Shown piece by piece: positions 1 through 6,764 of a stretch of DNA of 7,226 bases. The translations under genes were made by a program, and so were the position numbers. The stretch is taken from assembly GCA_017399515.1 (NCBI GenBank), contig JAFQBZ010000117.1, forward strand, positions 1 through 7,226, written 5' to 3'. The DNA is from Clostridia bacterium (GTDB lineage Bacteria; Bacillota; Clostridia; Christensenellales; UBA1242). Numbering within the stretch: the stretch's first letter is position 1; each line of letters begins with the position of its first letter. The notes under the pieces were generated by a model that was given only the letters and a program-made list of their open reading frames with translations, was not told where the DNA came from and did not search any database.

Positions 1-174
1 AAAATTCACACAGACTTTGAAAGGGGTTTCATTAAAGCCGATGTTGTGTCTTATGAAAACTTAGTGGCTTTTGGAAGTTACAACGCTGCTCGTGAAGCCG
101 GAAAAGTTAGAAGCGAAGGAAAGGAATATGTTGTTCAAGACGGCGATGTTATTCTCTTTAAATTCAATGTTTAA
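1..174 (+). CDS. ychF: YchF/OLA1-family ATPase, C-terminal fragment (5' end outside window)
   Basis: The first 57 codons read in frame from base 1 to a TAA stop. They match the conserved C-terminal end of YchF (OLA1, formerly EngD), a ribosome-associated P-loop NTPase of the Obg-like group that prefers ATP to GTP and acts in the cytoplasm in translation and stress responses. Recognisable pieces, in order, are IHTDFERGFIKADVVSYE (residues 2-19), the REAGK segment, GKEYVVQDGD (about 40-49) and the terminal FKFNV. These belong to the TGS-like domain that closes the protein. The family is usually about 365 residues, so the G domain and coiled coil lie to the left of the window. No frameshift or early stop is visible. 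A terminator-like hairpin follows within about 12 bases, so the gene probably ends its transcription unit. Assignment to the family is firm because this tail is one of its most conserved parts. Confidence 0.93.
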   Translation, partial: KIHTDFERGFIKADVVSYENLVAFGSYNAAREAGKVRSEGKEYVVQDGDVILFKFNV

Positions 175-184
175 AAATTATTAT

Positions 185-233
185 AAAGTGTATAATTTTG
201 GCTATGTTAGTTAAAATTATACATTTTTCTTTT
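185..233 (+). terminator. Intrinsic terminator-like hairpin after ychF
   Basis: TGTATAATTTT (189-199) and AAAATTATACA (213-223) form a perfect 11-bp stem around a 13-base loop. A G-T pair and three A-T pairs at the base can extend it. The stem runs into TTTTTCTTTT (224-233). The position just after the ychF stop and the T-rich tail fit rho-independent termination. The stem is almost entirely A/T, so it may be leaky. Confidence 0.68.
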
Positions 234-303
234 GAAATTTGTAATAATTAAAAATTTTGTTTTGATTGATTCAAAAGTTGTTTTTAAAATAATTTTCATT
301 TTA

Positions 304-332
304 TTGAAATATTAAATTTAATGTTATATAAT
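304..332 (+). promoter_or_regulatory. Sigma-A-type promoter for the CvpA-like gene
   Basis: TTGAAA (304-309) and a perfect TATAAT (327-332) are separated by exactly 17 bases, which is close to the vegetative sigma-A consensus. Transcription would start near 338-340 and give a leader of about 63 bases before the ATG at 403. The spacer contains the perfect 12-base palindrome ATTAAATTTAAT (311-322). This could be an operator, but in sequence this A/T-rich it may be chance. The rest of the gap between ychF and this promoter (234-303) is A/T-rich, with one small TTTTGA/TCAAAA hairpin at 260-276 and nothing else I can name. Confidence 0.65.
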
Positions 333-347
333 TAATTTATGAAACCA

Positions 348-383
348 ACACAAAAGAAATTTATTTTTTGTTTTGTGTATAAT
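348..383 (+). promoter_or_regulatory. Leader inverted repeat overlapping a second TATAAT box
   Basis: ACACAAAA (348-355) and TTTTGTGT (371-378) form an 8-bp stem with a 15-base A/T loop in the leader of the CvpA-like gene, ending 13 bases before its Shine-Dalgarno site. The right arm abuts and overlaps a second perfect TATAAT (378-383). No acceptable -35 lies 16-18 bases upstream of it, so it is the weaker promoter candidate. The repeat could be an operator, an RNA hairpin near the ribosome site, or chance. The structure is seen directly; any role is inferred. Confidence 0.35.
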
Positions 384-402
384 ACTTTATTAGGGGGCTG
401 TT

Positions 403-2667
403 ATGAATATTATTGCAATTTTTACCACGGTAATGCTGAGTCTTATGTTTATTGGCATTGTTATTGGAATGTTTAGGGGCTGGCAAAAGTCACTAATTAG
501 AACAGGCATTTTGCTTGTGGGTTTAATTCTTGCACTGCTCATTACTCCGTCATTAACAGCAGGGTTTATTGAGAAAAACATTTCAGGCACAACCATTACC
601 ATTTTTTCACAAACCTTTGACTTTAAAGAATTTCTTTCTGGAGATTCTTCCGGTTTTAATATCAGTGAAATTTTTGCAGAAGGAAGCGTTACCAATGAAC
701 TTATCATTTCAGTCATGAATGTGATTGTGAATGTGGCACTCTTTTTAGTTGTGTTCTTTGTTATTGAACTCTTCTCACTTATTGTTTATTGGATTGTGCT
801 TTTGGTTGTGAAAATTAGAACTCGTCATGAAGCAAAAGAAGAGGTTCCTAAAGATGGAAAGTTCTGGGGGCTTCGAGTTCTTGGTGGCTTTATTGGTCTT
901 GTGGGTTCGCTTATAATTTGCTTTGCTGTGATGACTCCGGTTTATGGTGTGATTAAAATTTGTGATGGATTTTTAGAAGACACAAAAACTGAAGAAACCA
1001 CAAGTGCCGCTGTTGTTGACCCAAAACTTTGCGGCAAACTTTATTACACTGAAGACAAAACCATTGGAAAGATTGAAGGCTATATTCAAAGTTATGCCGA
1101 CATTCGTGAAAGTTATGACAAATCGTTTGTTGGAAAGTTTAGCAATTTCTTTGGAATGAGCAAACTTGGTGGTCTTGCTTTTGAAAGGCTCACAACTGTT
1201 AAAAATGGTGGGCTCACATTAAACTTAACTGAAGAATTTGTTCAGGTTATTAAAACTTACAATCTTTACAAAGAAGTGTTTGTTGAACAAACTTTTGATT
1301 TTGAAAACAATGAACATATTGACGACCTTGTTGCACTTTATGATGAAGCAGTTAAAAGTGAAGTGTTGAAAGAATATGTTGTTGAGTTGATTCCTAAAAT
1401 GAGCGACAAGTGGACAAGTGGCGAAAAGTTTATGGGGCTTGAAAACCCAATTAAAGGTGATTGGAGTGAAGTTGCAAACGCTGCACTTGTTGTGTTTAAA
1501 GTTGACAACATCAACAGAATTTCAAATAACCTTAAAGCACTTGCAAATGTTGTTAAAGTTGCAAACAACAACAATGTGATTGAAAAAGCAAACTCTGGTG
1601 CAAAGCCTGAAGATATTATTTTTGAAAACGACACCTTTATTAAAGACGAAATTATTGTTTTAACATCAACCGTTGAACTTCGTGAAAACATTTCAATAAT
1701 TTTAAATGAAGCATTTGAAGTGTTATATAAAGAAGTGATTGGTGAAGAAAAAGAATTTGAAGACAATTCACTTTCAAACGAACAAATTGCTGAACTTAAC
1801 AGAACTGATGGTTGGAAAAAGGAAGCAGAAAACATTCAAAACACAATCACTGAAATTTTCAACATTTATGAAATAACTAAAGAAGATTCAAGTGAAGATG
1901 CTATTATCAATAAACTTGAAAACATTGGTTTATCAATTGATTATGCTCGTGAATCACTTTTAATTTCAAAGCCTTATAAAGTGTTTGTTACTGATTTTGT
2001 TAAACATAAAACAAACTTAAAGCAAGAAATTAAAGACGAACTTATCTTAAACATTGAAGAAAAATGGAACAATGCAGATGTTAAATTTGCAAAGACATTC
2101 AAAGCAATTCAAGAATCAGCACTTATTGCAAAAGATATGGCTGAAGGCAAAGAAAATGTTTCACTTGACAGTTTGTCAGGAACTTTAAAAGAAATTGTTG
2201 ACGACGAAGCAACAAAAGGTATGATTGCCGATATTTTAGAGAAAGATCTTGTTAGTGATGTTGCTGGTGAAGAAAACCAAGACACTGCTGGCGTTATGAC
2301 TGATATGCTTGAAACATTTGTTACCTCTGACAAAGTGACAGCAGACACCATTGAAGACGACATTGTTGCTGGCAACCAAATTTTGGACATTGTTGACAGT
2401 GTTAAAAACAATGGCGGTGACCTTGGTCTTGGTGAAACTGAACAAGAAAAGAAAACTGCCGCTGATGAGATTGTTAGCAACCTTACAGGTTCTGCCGGCA
2501 TGATGGAACTTATTAAAAACTCAACAGAAGCAGAAAGTTCTGCAATCACTTCTTTCACAGAAAATGTTAAACCTGAAGACAAAACCGTTCTTCTTGAAAG
2601 CATTAACGGTGCTGAAATTTCAACAGAAGAAAAAGATGCTCTTAAAGCATTGTTTGGAATTGTTTAA
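403..2667 (+). CDS. CvpA-like membrane protein with very long C-terminal extension
   Basis: This gene encodes 754 residues. The ATG has a strong AGGGGG ribosome site at 392-397, 5 bases upstream. The N terminus is CvpA-like (the colicin V production family of small four-helix membrane proteins): hydrophobic helices at about 3-23, 34-52, 103-137 and 157-185, with the family-like G-x-x-R-G-x-x-x-S-x-x-R pattern at 22-33 (R25, G26, S30, R33). Ordinary CvpA proteins are roughly 160-200 residues; this one continues for about 565 more. That part is acidic, rich in E, D, K, N and T, mostly helix-prone, and matches no domain I recognise. Positive residues lie in the loops after helices 1 and 3 (R25, K29, R33; K137, R139, R141, K145), so the positive-inside rule puts the N terminus and the long tail outside the cytoplasm. 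No catalytic motif is evident. It appears monocistronic, with its own promoter and a terminator behind it. The membrane core is fairly sure; the tail's function is unknown. Confidence 0.75.
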   Translation: MNIIAIFTTVMLSLMFIGIVIGMFRGWQKSLIRTGILLVGLILALLITPSLTAGFIEKNISGTTITIFSQTFDFKEFLSGDSSGFNISEIFAEGSVTNELIISVMNVIVNVALFLVVFFVIELFSLIVYWIVLLVVKIRTRHEAKEEVPKDGKFWGLRVLGGFIGLVGSLIICFAVMTPVYGVIKICDGFLEDTKTEETTSAAVVDPKLCGKLYYTEDKTIGKIEGYIQSYADIRESYDKSFVGKFSNFFGMSKLGGLAFERLTTVKNGGLTLNLTEEFVQVIKTYNLYKEVFVEQTFDFENNEHIDDLVALYDEAVKSEVLKEYVVELIPKMSDKWTSGEKFMGLENPIKGDWSEVANAALVVFKVDNINRISNNLKALANVVKVANNNNVIEKANSGAKPEDIIFENDTFIKDEIIVLTSTVELRENISIILNEAFEVLYKEVIGEEKEFEDNSLSNEQIAELNRTDGWKKEAENIQNTITEIFNIYEITKEDSSEDAIINKLENIGLSIDYARESLLISKPYKVFVTDFVKHKTNLKQEIKDELILNIEEKWNNADVKFAKTFKAIQESALIAKDMAEGKENVSLDSLSGTLKEIVDDEATKGMIADILEKDLVSDVAGEENQDTAGVMTDMLETFVTSDKVTADTIEDDIVAGNQILDIVDSVKNNGGDLGLGETEQEKKTAADEIVSNLTGSAGMMELIKNSTEAESSAITSFTENVKPEDKTVLLESINGAEISTEEKDALKALFGIV

Positions 2668-2719
2668 TCAAAAATGATACAAACCAAAAAGTGAAGTCAA
2701 AAATTTAACTTATATTTAT

Positions 2720-2756
2720 AAAATACGGAAAAAATAAACATTTCCGTATTTTTTTT
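2720..2756 (+). terminator. Intrinsic terminator after the CvpA-like gene
   Basis: AAAATACGGAAA (2720-2731) pairs perfectly with TTTCCGTATTTT (2741-2752) around a 9-base loop, and the T run continues to 2756. This is a textbook rho-independent terminator 52 bases after the stop. It makes the next gene a separate transcription unit. Confidence 0.9.
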
Positions 2757-2768
2757 GGTTAAAAAAAG

Positions 2769-2798
2769 TATACAAAAAATGTAAAGTTATGATATATT
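2769..2798 (+). promoter_or_regulatory. Candidate extended -10 promoter for the nucleoside hydrolase unit
   Basis: TGATATATT at 2790-2798 gives TG, one base and the hexamer TATATT, which is an extended -10 arrangement. TATACA (2769-2774) is a weak -35 at an 18-base distance. An overlapping alternative -10 is TATGAT (2788-2793). The start point would be near 2800-2805, giving a leader of only about 18-23 bases, nearly all of it ribosome site. Because a terminator lies just upstream, some promoter is needed here and this is the best one visible. Confidence 0.5.
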
Positions 2799-2822
2799 TA
2801 TATATAGGAGGAGTATTTTTTT

Positions 2823-3752
2823 ATGAAAAAACAAAAAGAAATCAAAAAAATACCTGCCATTATTAATTGCGACCCTGGAATTGATGATGCAATCGCGCTT
2901 ATTATGGCTATTAAATCAGATTTAATTGATGTTAAACTTATCACTACTGACCTTGGAAATGTGTCAACAGAACAGGCTGGTCAAAACACTCTTAACATTT
3001 TAGAACTTATTGGTGCTGACGACATTCCTGTTGCGTGTGGAGAAGGCAAGTGTTTAGAAATAGAACGCCCAAGAGTTGCCGTTCATGGCAAAACCGGGCT
3101 TGGAAGTTATGTGTTCCCAAAAAACTCAAGAAAACTTTTGAAAGGTGACGCCGTTGATATTATGTATCAAACAATCATGGCTGAGGAAGAAAAAACAACT
3201 CTTATTTGTTTGAGCCCTCCAACCAACATTGCAAAAATGCTTTTGAAGTATCCTGATGCAAAAGATAAAATTGAGCGTCTTGTGTTTATGGTTGGTTCAA
3301 TTGAACAACTTAAACGCGGTGCACTTCCTTATGCTGAGTTCAATGTTGCTGGCGACCCTGAAGCAAGCAAGGCAATTTTAAAAAGCAAAGTTAAACTTGA
3401 AATTGTGCCTATGGAAATGGGTCACACTGCTTATCTTGATTGGCAAGATGTTTTCAAAACCAAAAATATGAACTTTGTGGGTTCGGTTCTTGAAAACTTA
3501 TATCGTGAATATAAAGACCGCCATGTGAAAAACGGAATTGCAACTCATGACAGTTGTGCGATTGCTTACATCACCAACCCTGAAATTTTCAAGGTTGAAC
3601 CTGTTAAAGTTGATATTCGTTATTACGACAAACTTGGCACAGGCGTGTTTGTTATGAATTTTGACAAAACTCCAAATGCATTAACTTGCACTGAGATTGA
3701 TATTAAAAAATTCAAAAAACTTTATTTCAAAATGCTTAAAAAATGCAAATAA
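2823..3752 (+). CDS. Inosine/uridine-preferring nucleoside hydrolase family protein
   Basis: At 309 residues this is close to the usual family length. The family hydrolyses the N-glycosidic bond of ribonucleosides to give ribose and a free base, for salvage or catabolism in the cytoplasm, using a bound calcium ion. The N-terminal signature appears as NCDPGIDDA (15-23). D17, D21 and D22 correspond to the catalytic-base, ribose-binding and calcium aspartates of the family. N15 replaces the usual first aspartate of the D-x-D-x-x-x-D-D motif. Further family landmarks are GN (45-46), HGKTGLG (88-94), PTNIA (133-137), the EFN segment (172-174) in AEFNVAGDPEA, and HD (242-243) in THDSCAIAY, the last calcium ligand and histidine. 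The set otherwise looks complete, so it is probably active. Substrate preference cannot be read from this. The start has AGGAGGAG at 2806-2813, 9 bases upstream. The next gene follows 54 bases later with no terminator between, so they may be co-transcribed. Confidence 0.92.
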   Translation: MKKQKEIKKIPAIINCDPGIDDAIALIMAIKSDLIDVKLITTDLGNVSTEQAGQNTLNILELIGADDIPVACGEGKCLEIERPRVAVHGKTGLGSYVFPKNSRKLLKGDAVDIMYQTIMAEEEKTTLICLSPPTNIAKMLLKYPDAKDKIERLVFMVGSIEQLKRGALPYAEFNVAGDPEASKAILKSKVKLEIVPMEMGHTAYLDWQDVFKTKNMNFVGSVLENLYREYKDRHVKNGIATHDSCAIAYITNPEIFKVEPVKVDIRYYDKLGTGVFVMNFDKTPNALTCTEIDIKKFKKLYFKMLKKCK

Positions 3753-3794
3753 AAATAAAGTTGTTTACTAGAGAAATATACTAAAATACTAAAA

Positions 3795-3809
3795 GTGAGA
3801 AATAATATG
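3795..3809 (+). promoter_or_regulatory. Weak ribosome site that decides the start of the DAC-like gene
   Basis: A GTG at 3795 is in frame with the ATG at 3807. Nothing resembling a Shine-Dalgarno site lies 5-10 bases before the GTG. GTGAG at 3795-3799 itself can pair with the 3' side of the anti-Shine-Dalgarno and sits 7 bases before the ATG. I therefore take the GTG as part of the ribosome site and the ATG as the start. The site is much weaker than those of the neighbours. The 54-base gap before it (3753-3806) contains no terminator. It has a TATACT box at 3777-3782, but no matching -35. Confidence 0.5.
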
Positions 3810-5147
3810 AATAAAAGTCGTTTTTTAGAATTCGTTGACAACTATATTTTAAAGATGTTCACCGGCTCTGAAATTATTGGTGAAGAACTTTCTTCCCCTC
3901 GTGACAACTGTGTTGCGCAGGGTGACGCTGGTTCTATCAAAATTAAATTTTCAAGAAGTGACCCTTACAGAATCATTGTTAAACGAGCACAACCATTTAA
4001 GAATTTCGAAATTCACCTTGTTAAATCTATCATTGAAGAAATGGGCAAGGTTATCAGCATTAAAACCAGAGAAGACTATATCAAAGGTCTTGAAAACTTG
4101 ATTATTGAAAAGGCGATTTGTAAATCGCTTACAAACTCAACATCAAACACTTTGGGTCTGCTTTTAAACATGCTGGCTTATTGGGGTCAAAGAACTTACG
4201 AGGGCAAACATATGTCACTCGGTTTTGTGGTTACTAAAAAGAAAATGGGTGCGAAAACAAACCCAACTCTTCACATTTCGAAATTTTTAAAGAAAGACTT
4301 CTCTGTGCTTCTCACTGACGGCGAAAGTTCTTTCATGGAAATTTCTGGTGATGGATATATTTCTGATTATGTTTATTATTCAAAAATTGTTGACGACAGG
4401 CTTTATGCACCTTATAAACACTTAAAACTTGCAACACTTTCATCTGGTGCAAAAGTGGGTGTGTGTTTAACTGAAGAAGGCGACATCTTGATTTTCAAAG
4501 AAAAGAGTTTGCTTTTTGCAAAGCGTGCAGGTGCTTGGGTGTGTTATTCACACGAAGAAATTGTGGGCAAACTTTCAGAGCACGCTGGAGAATATGAAGA
4601 TGTGCGTTCTGCAATTTATCTTTCAGCGCTCGACACAAGTTTCAATCGAACCGGTGGTTGCATTGTGCATGTCAACAGCAGTGAATCTAAAAATGTTTTG
4701 AAACATATTGATGAATCTGATGTGCATCAAAAAGATGCTTATGATTTCATTCAACAATATAAAATTGATCAAAGTTTCTTTGCAAATCTTGACGAGAACA
4801 CAAGAGAAATTCCATCTTTTGAAAAGTTCTTAATGGAAGACAAAAACTCAAAAACAGCAACACTCATTAAACTGATTGCTGGAAGAAAGTTCCAAGACCT
4901 TGACCGAAAGTTCAGGCAAGAACTTCTTGCGATTGATGGCGCAACCGTTATTGATTATGACGGAACAGTGCTTGCAGTTGGTGCGATTATTAAAATTGAA
5001 GCAGGTTCTTCTGGTGGTGGAAGACTTGCGGCTGCAAAAACACTTTCAAACTATGGCATTTCAATCAAGATTTCAAACGATGGCTCAATGCAGGGCTTCA
5101 AGATGGATAAAAACAAACTTCGTGTTAGAACTTTGTTTGTTTTATAA
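3807..5147 (+). CDS. Protein with C-terminal diverged diadenylate-cyclase-like (DAC) domain
   Basis: From the preferred ATG the product has 446 residues and no signal peptide or membrane helix, so it should be cytoplasmic. The last part, about 266-435, follows the order of a DisA/CdaA-type DAC domain. An opening helix and RTGGCIVHV (281-289) stand where DisA has RTGALIV. A helix then leads to AIDGATVI (375-382) with the conserved DGA motif (377-379), and then SSGGGRLAAAKTLSNYG. In active enzymes that last position carries TRHR/RHR, which binds ATP phosphates; here it is GGGR (403-406), so only the final arginine is kept. The domain also has a long insertion (about 290-360). The N-terminal 265 residues hold RTYEGKHMSLGFVV (129-142) and a beta-rich stretch with DGESS and GDG (171-183). 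I infer a ligand-sensing module like those fused to DAC-like domains, but I am not sure of the family name. It could sense a nucleotide, make another product, or be inactive. It lies downstream of the nucleoside hydrolase, possibly in one operon. Confidence 0.72.
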   Translation: MNKSRFLEFVDNYILKMFTGSEIIGEELSSPRDNCVAQGDAGSIKIKFSRSDPYRIIVKRAQPFKNFEIHLVKSIIEEMGKVISIKTREDYIKGLENLIIEKAICKSLTNSTSNTLGLLLNMLAYWGQRTYEGKHMSLGFVVTKKKMGAKTNPTLHISKFLKKDFSVLLTDGESSFMEISGDGYISDYVYYSKIVDDRLYAPYKHLKLATLSSGAKVGVCLTEEGDILIFKEKSLLFAKRAGAWVCYSHEEIVGKLSEHAGEYEDVRSAIYLSALDTSFNRTGGCIVHVNSSESKNVLKHIDESDVHQKDAYDFIQQYKIDQSFFANLDENTREIPSFEKFLMEDKNSKTATLIKLIAGRKFQDLDRKFRQELLAIDGATVIDYDGTVLAVGAIIKIEAGSSGGGRLAAAKTLSNYGISIKISNDGSMQGFKMDKNKLRVRTLFVL

Positions 5148-5199
5148 AAAAACGCAAAAATAAAGATAAAATAGCAATAAAATAATGAAAAAATAATAA

Positions 5200-5232
5200 A
5201 AAACCCAGCAAAACACAAAAAGGCTGGGTTTT
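5200..5232. terminator. Terminator-like hairpin just upstream of gpmI, stronger on the minus strand
   Basis: AAAACCCAGC (5200-5209) pairs perfectly with GCTGGGTTTT (5223-5232) around a 13-base loop, with a GC-rich core of six pairs. On the plus strand the only T tract is the four bases inside the stem, followed directly by AAAAGGAG, the gpmI ribosome site. On the minus strand the hairpin is followed by a long T-rich run (the A-rich bases 5181-5203). It may partly terminate the unit upstream, block antisense transcription, or act in the gpmI leader. The A-rich gap 5148-5199 shows no good promoter for gpmI. Confidence 0.6.
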
Positions 5233-5245
5233 AAAAGGAGATTAT

Positions 5246-6754
5246 ATGGTTACATTATGTATTTTAGATGGCTTTGGGCTCAAAAAAGAAACCGAAGGAA
5301 ATTCAATTAAACTTGCAGGAACTCCAAACCTTGACGAACTTATGAAGAATTATCCATCAACCAGCATTTTGGCTTCTGGCAACGCGGTGGGGCTTCCTGA
5401 AGGTCAAATGGGAAATAGTGAAGTTGGACACCTTACAATTGGTGCAGGAAGGGTTATCGAACAAGACCTTCTTCACATTGACAACGAAATTAAAAGTGGC
5501 AACTTTGCAAAAAATGAATCAGTTATTCGTGCAATGAAACACGCTGAAGAAAACGGAACAAACCTTCATTTGATGGGGCTTTGCTCTGATGGTGGAATTC
5601 ACTCAAAACTTTCACATATGTTTGCACTTTTAGATGTTGCTAGAAATTATAACATTAAAAACATTTACATTCATGTGATTACCGATGGTCGTGACACCGG
5701 CGTTAACGCTGGCGAAGGCTTTATGGACGATATTGCTGAAAAAACAAAAGGCACAAATGCAAAAATTGCAACCATTTGTGGTCGTGTTTATTTTATGGAT
5801 AGAGAAAAGAGATACGACAGAGTTGAAAAGGCTTATAACCTTATTGTTAATGGCGTTGGCGAAGAATTTGATGATTACAAATCTGCAATCAAAGCAAGTT
5901 ACGCTGCAGGCATCACTGATGAATTTGTTGAACCAAAGATTATTGAAAAGCAAGGCACAATTAAAGATGGCGACAGCGTGATTTTCTTTAACTATAGAAG
6001 TGACAGAGCAAGAGAAATGACTTATGCTTTGACTGATAATAATTTTGCTGAGTTTGAAACTGTTAAGTTTAAAAACTTATTCTTCACACCAATGCAAGAG
6101 TATGCAAAAGACCTTTCTCACTTAAACACAATTTATCCACCAAAAGTGGTTGAAGATAACCTTTCATGGGTTGTGTCTAACGCAGGTCTTAAACAATATC
6201 ACATTTCAGAAACCACAAAATATGCGCATGTGACATTCTTCTTCTCTGGAACAATTGAAAAACAATACGAAGGCGAAGACAGAAAACTTATTGACAGTTA
6301 TAACGATAAAAACTTTGCAAATCACCCAAAAATGCGTGCACCAGAAATCACTGAAGCACTTGTCGAAGCAATCAACAGCAAGAAATATGACTTCCTTTTG
6401 GTTAATTTCTCAAACCCTGATATGATTGGTCACACAGGTGATATTAATGCTGCAATTGAAGCAATTAAATGCTGTGACGAATGTGCAAAAGCAGTTGCCG
6501 ATGCAACACTTGCAAACGGTGGGGAATGTATCATTATTGCTGACCACGGAAACGCTGAAGAAATGATTGATGAAAAAGGCGAGCCAATGACCGCTCACAC
6601 AACTAACCCTGTTCCATTCATTTTGGTTAGTGAAAAGAACAAAAATGTTAAACTTAGAGAAGACGGAAGCCTTGCAAATGTGGCTCCAACCGTCATCGAA
6701 CTTATGGGTCTTGAAAAGCCAGCAGAAATGGCCTGCTCAATGATTGTTAGATAA
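5246..6754 (+). CDS. gpmI: 2,3-bisphosphoglycerate-independent phosphoglycerate mutase
   Basis: This 502-residue protein is slightly shorter than the usual 505-515. It interconverts 3- and 2-phosphoglycerate in glycolysis and gluconeogenesis in the cytoplasm, using two divalent metal ions, usually manganese in spore-forming Firmicutes. Alkaline-phosphatase-fold residues are all in place: D8 in LDGFG; the phosphorylated serine S58 in GNSEVGH (56-62); H119 in SDGGIHS; DGRD (147-150); GR (179-180) and MDREKR (184-189); R251 and R254 in NYRSDRAR; K325 in KYAHVTFFF; D392 and H396 in NPDMIGHTG; D433 and H434 in ADHGN; and H451 in TAHTTNPVP. The transferase insert (roughly 75-290) is complete. The ATG has AGGAG at 5236-5240, 5 bases upstream. 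It sits directly behind the hairpin at 5200-5232 and has no clear promoter of its own in the short gap, so read-through from the DAC-like gene is possible. A bidirectional terminator follows. No anomalies in the reading frame. Confidence 0.98.
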   Translation: MVTLCILDGFGLKKETEGNSIKLAGTPNLDELMKNYPSTSILASGNAVGLPEGQMGNSEVGHLTIGAGRVIEQDLLHIDNEIKSGNFAKNESVIRAMKHAEENGTNLHLMGLCSDGGIHSKLSHMFALLDVARNYNIKNIYIHVITDGRDTGVNAGEGFMDDIAEKTKGTNAKIATICGRVYFMDREKRYDRVEKAYNLIVNGVGEEFDDYKSAIKASYAAGITDEFVEPKIIEKQGTIKDGDSVIFFNYRSDRAREMTYALTDNNFAEFETVKFKNLFFTPMQEYAKDLSHLNTIYPPKVVEDNLSWVVSNAGLKQYHISETTKYAHVTFFFSGTIEKQYEGEDRKLIDSYNDKNFANHPKMRAPEITEALVEAINSKKYDFLLVNFSNPDMIGHTGDINAAIEAIKCCDECAKAVADATLANGGECIIIADHGNAEEMIDEKGEPMTAHTTNPVPFILVSEKNKNVKLREDGSLANVAPTVIELMGLEKPAEMACSMIVR

Positions 6755-6764
6755 TAAGCAAAAC

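Noticed and set aside
175..402. Small RNA gene or hidden short protein in the gap after ychF
   Set aside because: The stretch is A/T-rich with frequent stops in all frames. Its structure is explained by a terminator, a promoter and a leader hairpin.
1338..1835. Open minus-strand frame of 165 codons inside the CvpA-like gene; similar ones at 390-716, 2109-2603 and 2236-2445
   Set aside because: They lie antisense to a well-supported gene with a good start, and their serine- and leucine-rich products reflect the complement of its GAA/AAA-rich codons. No ribosome site or family resemblance.
3795..3797. GTG start for the DAC-like protein, adding four residues
   Set aside because: The GTG lies inside the likely ribosome-binding sequence of the ATG at 3807 and has no such site of its own.
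4876..5163. Overlapping plus-strand frame of 95 codons in the DAC-like gene, which could suggest a frameshift or nested gene; also 3877-4101 and 4516-4701
   Set aside because: The main frame is continuous through DGA and GGGR to a normal stop. The alternative products show no recognisable motif.
5148..5245. Riboswitch or T-box upstream of gpmI
   Set aside because: The gap is under 100 bases, mostly A, with a single simple hairpin. There is no conserved aptamer-like sequence.
5630..5981. Frames on both strands inside gpmI (minus 5630-5953, plus 5685-5981), and minus 6410-6598
   Set aside because: gpmI is complete with all catalytic residues; these are shadows of its codons.
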